From Anoplopoma fimbria (Eukaryota; Chordata; Actinopteri; Perciformes; Anoplopomatidae): DNA of 64,000 bases. Every line of letters begins with the position of its first letter. Positions within the stretch are counted from its first letter, which is position 1. Below are positions 62,689-64,000 of this stretch, one piece after another. The notes beneath the pieces are model-generated. The model had not been told where the DNA came from, ran no database searches, and saw only the letters and a list, made by a program, of their open reading frames with translations. Position numbers and translations under genes: made by a program. The stretch covers positions 10,340,231-10,404,230 of the forward strand of contig NC_072460.1 in NCBI RefSeq assembly GCF_027596085.1, given 5' to 3'.

Positions 62689-63119
62689 ATATCATTTCAT
62701 TGTTGCTTAATTTGACAGATGTGGGCGTGTACCCGGTCCTCTCCTAAGCCCTTTACCTTTGATTTGGGCTTTAGACGGCGAAGTGACTTTGAGGAGCATC
62801 GTTGCTCTCTTTGCTCCACTGATCCCCCTAACAAAGCCCACTTTGCTGTGTGACGTTTTTAGAAAAAAAAACAACCTAGTTTGCTTTCACTCCAATGTGC
62901 ATGTTACAGGTATGATGTATGTCCTGAAGCGATGCTTATGAAAGGAACCGCGTCCAGCATCCTCTGCTCCGTTATTTGACACCTGGACCGTGTGGGATTA
63001 GCTGCAGATGGACATCTACACAGAAGTAAATGGATTTTCACTCGGTGCTGGTGGGAGATTAATTGGACAAGTGCGCTGCATCCTCTTCGGGTTGATGCTT
63101 CATTTGGGGAATATCTGAC

Positions 63120-63527
63120 ATGACAAGGACACTATACATCTTCGCGAGAACCATGCTTTTCACAATGCTTGCATTCATTCTCTTACAAGGTAGGCTACGT
63201 TTTTGTGTCGGCAAGGTGCAACAAACTTAATTTTTTTTCCACCTCCTATTTATTCATTTATATACTTGATTGTTACTTAGCTTATTTCTAACGTGTTTTC
63301 TTCATACAAGGGGTTTTGACGTCCCACGCCTCGGTGACATCCGAGATCAACACCGCGCGTCTCGCAGGTTCCAGCCGGGCGTTTGGCTCCGGGAGATCCG
63401 CAGGTTTACAGCCGTCTGATGCAACGGAGGCAAAGTCCAGACCCAAGCGCTGTACCTGCTATTCTTACAAGGATAAAGAGTGCGTCTACTACTGCCATTT
63501 GGATATCATCTGGATCAACACTCCCGA
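63120..63527 (+). CDS. edn3: Preproendothelin-3, first two coding exons (partial)
   Basis: This is the precursor of a secreted 21-residue vasoactive peptide that signals through endothelin receptors; EDN3 guides neural-crest derivatives in vertebrates. Exon 1 is 63120-63189 and exon 2 is 63311-63527; the gene continues past the window. Visible: a hydrophobic signal peptide ([18 protein letters not shown]), a furin-type site RPKR (67-70), then the mature peptide at residues 71-91, [15 protein letters not shown] followed by HLDIIW. Cysteines at 1, 3, 11 and 15 give the endothelin pairing. The next residues are INTPE; the Trp-Ile bond is the expected converting-enzyme site and is typical of ET-3 (ET-1 has Trp-Val). 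[10 protein letters not shown] and synteny with phactr3 also favour edn3. Confidence 0.95.
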
Positions 63528-63675
63528 GTAAGACCTGCTTTGTTAGATACTAAAATAAAAAATATTGCCTATTCCAACAATAATCCACCTGGACGTGCTA
63601 TTATTGTGCAAGCAAGGGCGTAGGCTGGTGAGGACACATATTAAGTGGGGGTCTGTGGATTTGGAGTTAAACACT

Positions 63676-64000
63676 AAATTTCATGCATTCTGGTAAAAAT
63701 TTGGTGCACCAGTGTCTGCCTTTTCTGCATCCATTTATGGCGGAAATGTCTTTATTTATGTAAAGGACAACACTAACTTCAGACACAAAAAGATGCATTT
63801 CAAAAGATAATAGAATGTAAAGTAGTTCGGCTCTGAGGTATTCTGTATTGCTAACAAACATGTATTCTCTACTTGTCTAATTTATTATTATCCATACTGA
63901 GTCAACATACATGTATGATTTACTCTTTCATCCTCTTTGTGTCTTTTGTTAAGGGAAGTAACTTCTTTAAATGTGAAAGTGCCACTTATTCATGTCAATT
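63676..64000. repeat. Direct repeat copy B, in edn3 intron 2
   Basis: Second copy of the 62,364-62,688 sequence, offset by exactly 1,312 bp and nearly identical. It continues to the last base of the window, so the repeat unit could be longer and could include edn3 exons 1-2. Confidence 0.97.

Noticed and set aside
63120..63527. Assignment as endothelin-1
   Set aside because: The [10 protein letters not shown] core, the Trp-Ile cleavage bond and linkage to the phactr3-sycp2 block point to edn3.
62346..63861. Pair of near-identical minus-strand frames (MFVSNTEYLRAELL...)
   Set aside because: They lie entirely in the direct repeat; identity reflects DNA duplication, and there is no coding-type substitution pattern or recognised domain.

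Overview
This is a gene-rich piece of a vertebrate nuclear genome, almost certainly from a ray-finned (teleost) fish. Genes are split by GT-AG introns. Microsatellites, Tc1/pogo/hAT-type transposon remnants and short retroelement tails typical of teleosts fill the introns and spacers. The protein families are vertebrate-specific: endothelin, PHACTR, SYCP2 and FAM217. There is no operon structure, CRISPR array or rRNA.

Layout. Positions 1-8.4 kb hold no recognisable gene. Between 8.4 and 9.0 kb is a TATA/CCAAT/X-box-bearing stretch that could be an upstream promoter of phactr3. phactr3 coding exons (+) run from 11,055 to 23,620, and a second, internal first exon lies at about 21.3-21.7 kb. sycp2 (-) occupies 24,703-44,755; I could thread 47 coding exons into one continuous frame of about 1,716 codons. 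Its 3' end converges with that of phactr3. ppp1r3d (-, coding in one exon, 46,760-47,677) and fam217b (+, 48,951-51,016) diverge from a shared promoter near 48.5-48.8 kb. ttll9 (-, 14 exons, 52,712-56,206) follows. After about 5 kb of apparently empty spacer come the first two coding exons of an endothelin-3 gene (+, 63,120-63,527), which continues beyond the window.

EDN3, PHACTR3, SYCP2, PPP1R3D and FAM217B are also clustered on human chromosome 20q13, so the block is ancient. Here edn3 sits on the far side of fam217b and ttll9 instead of next to phactr3. The genes serve different roles and do not form one pathway: actin/PP1 regulation (phactr3), meiotic chromosome axis (sycp2), glycogen-targeted PP1 (ppp1r3d), an uncharacterised family (fam217b), ciliary tubulin modification (ttll9) and peptide signalling (edn3).

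Most notable observations: a likely AT-AC intron in sycp2; a one-base frameshift inside the conserved core of fam217b; an internal phactr3 first exon encoding a short RPEL3/4-only isoform; no visible RPEL1 exon in phactr3, with a Tc1 element in the intron where it would be expected; and a near-identical direct repeat, 1,312 bp apart, flanking edn3 exons 1-2.
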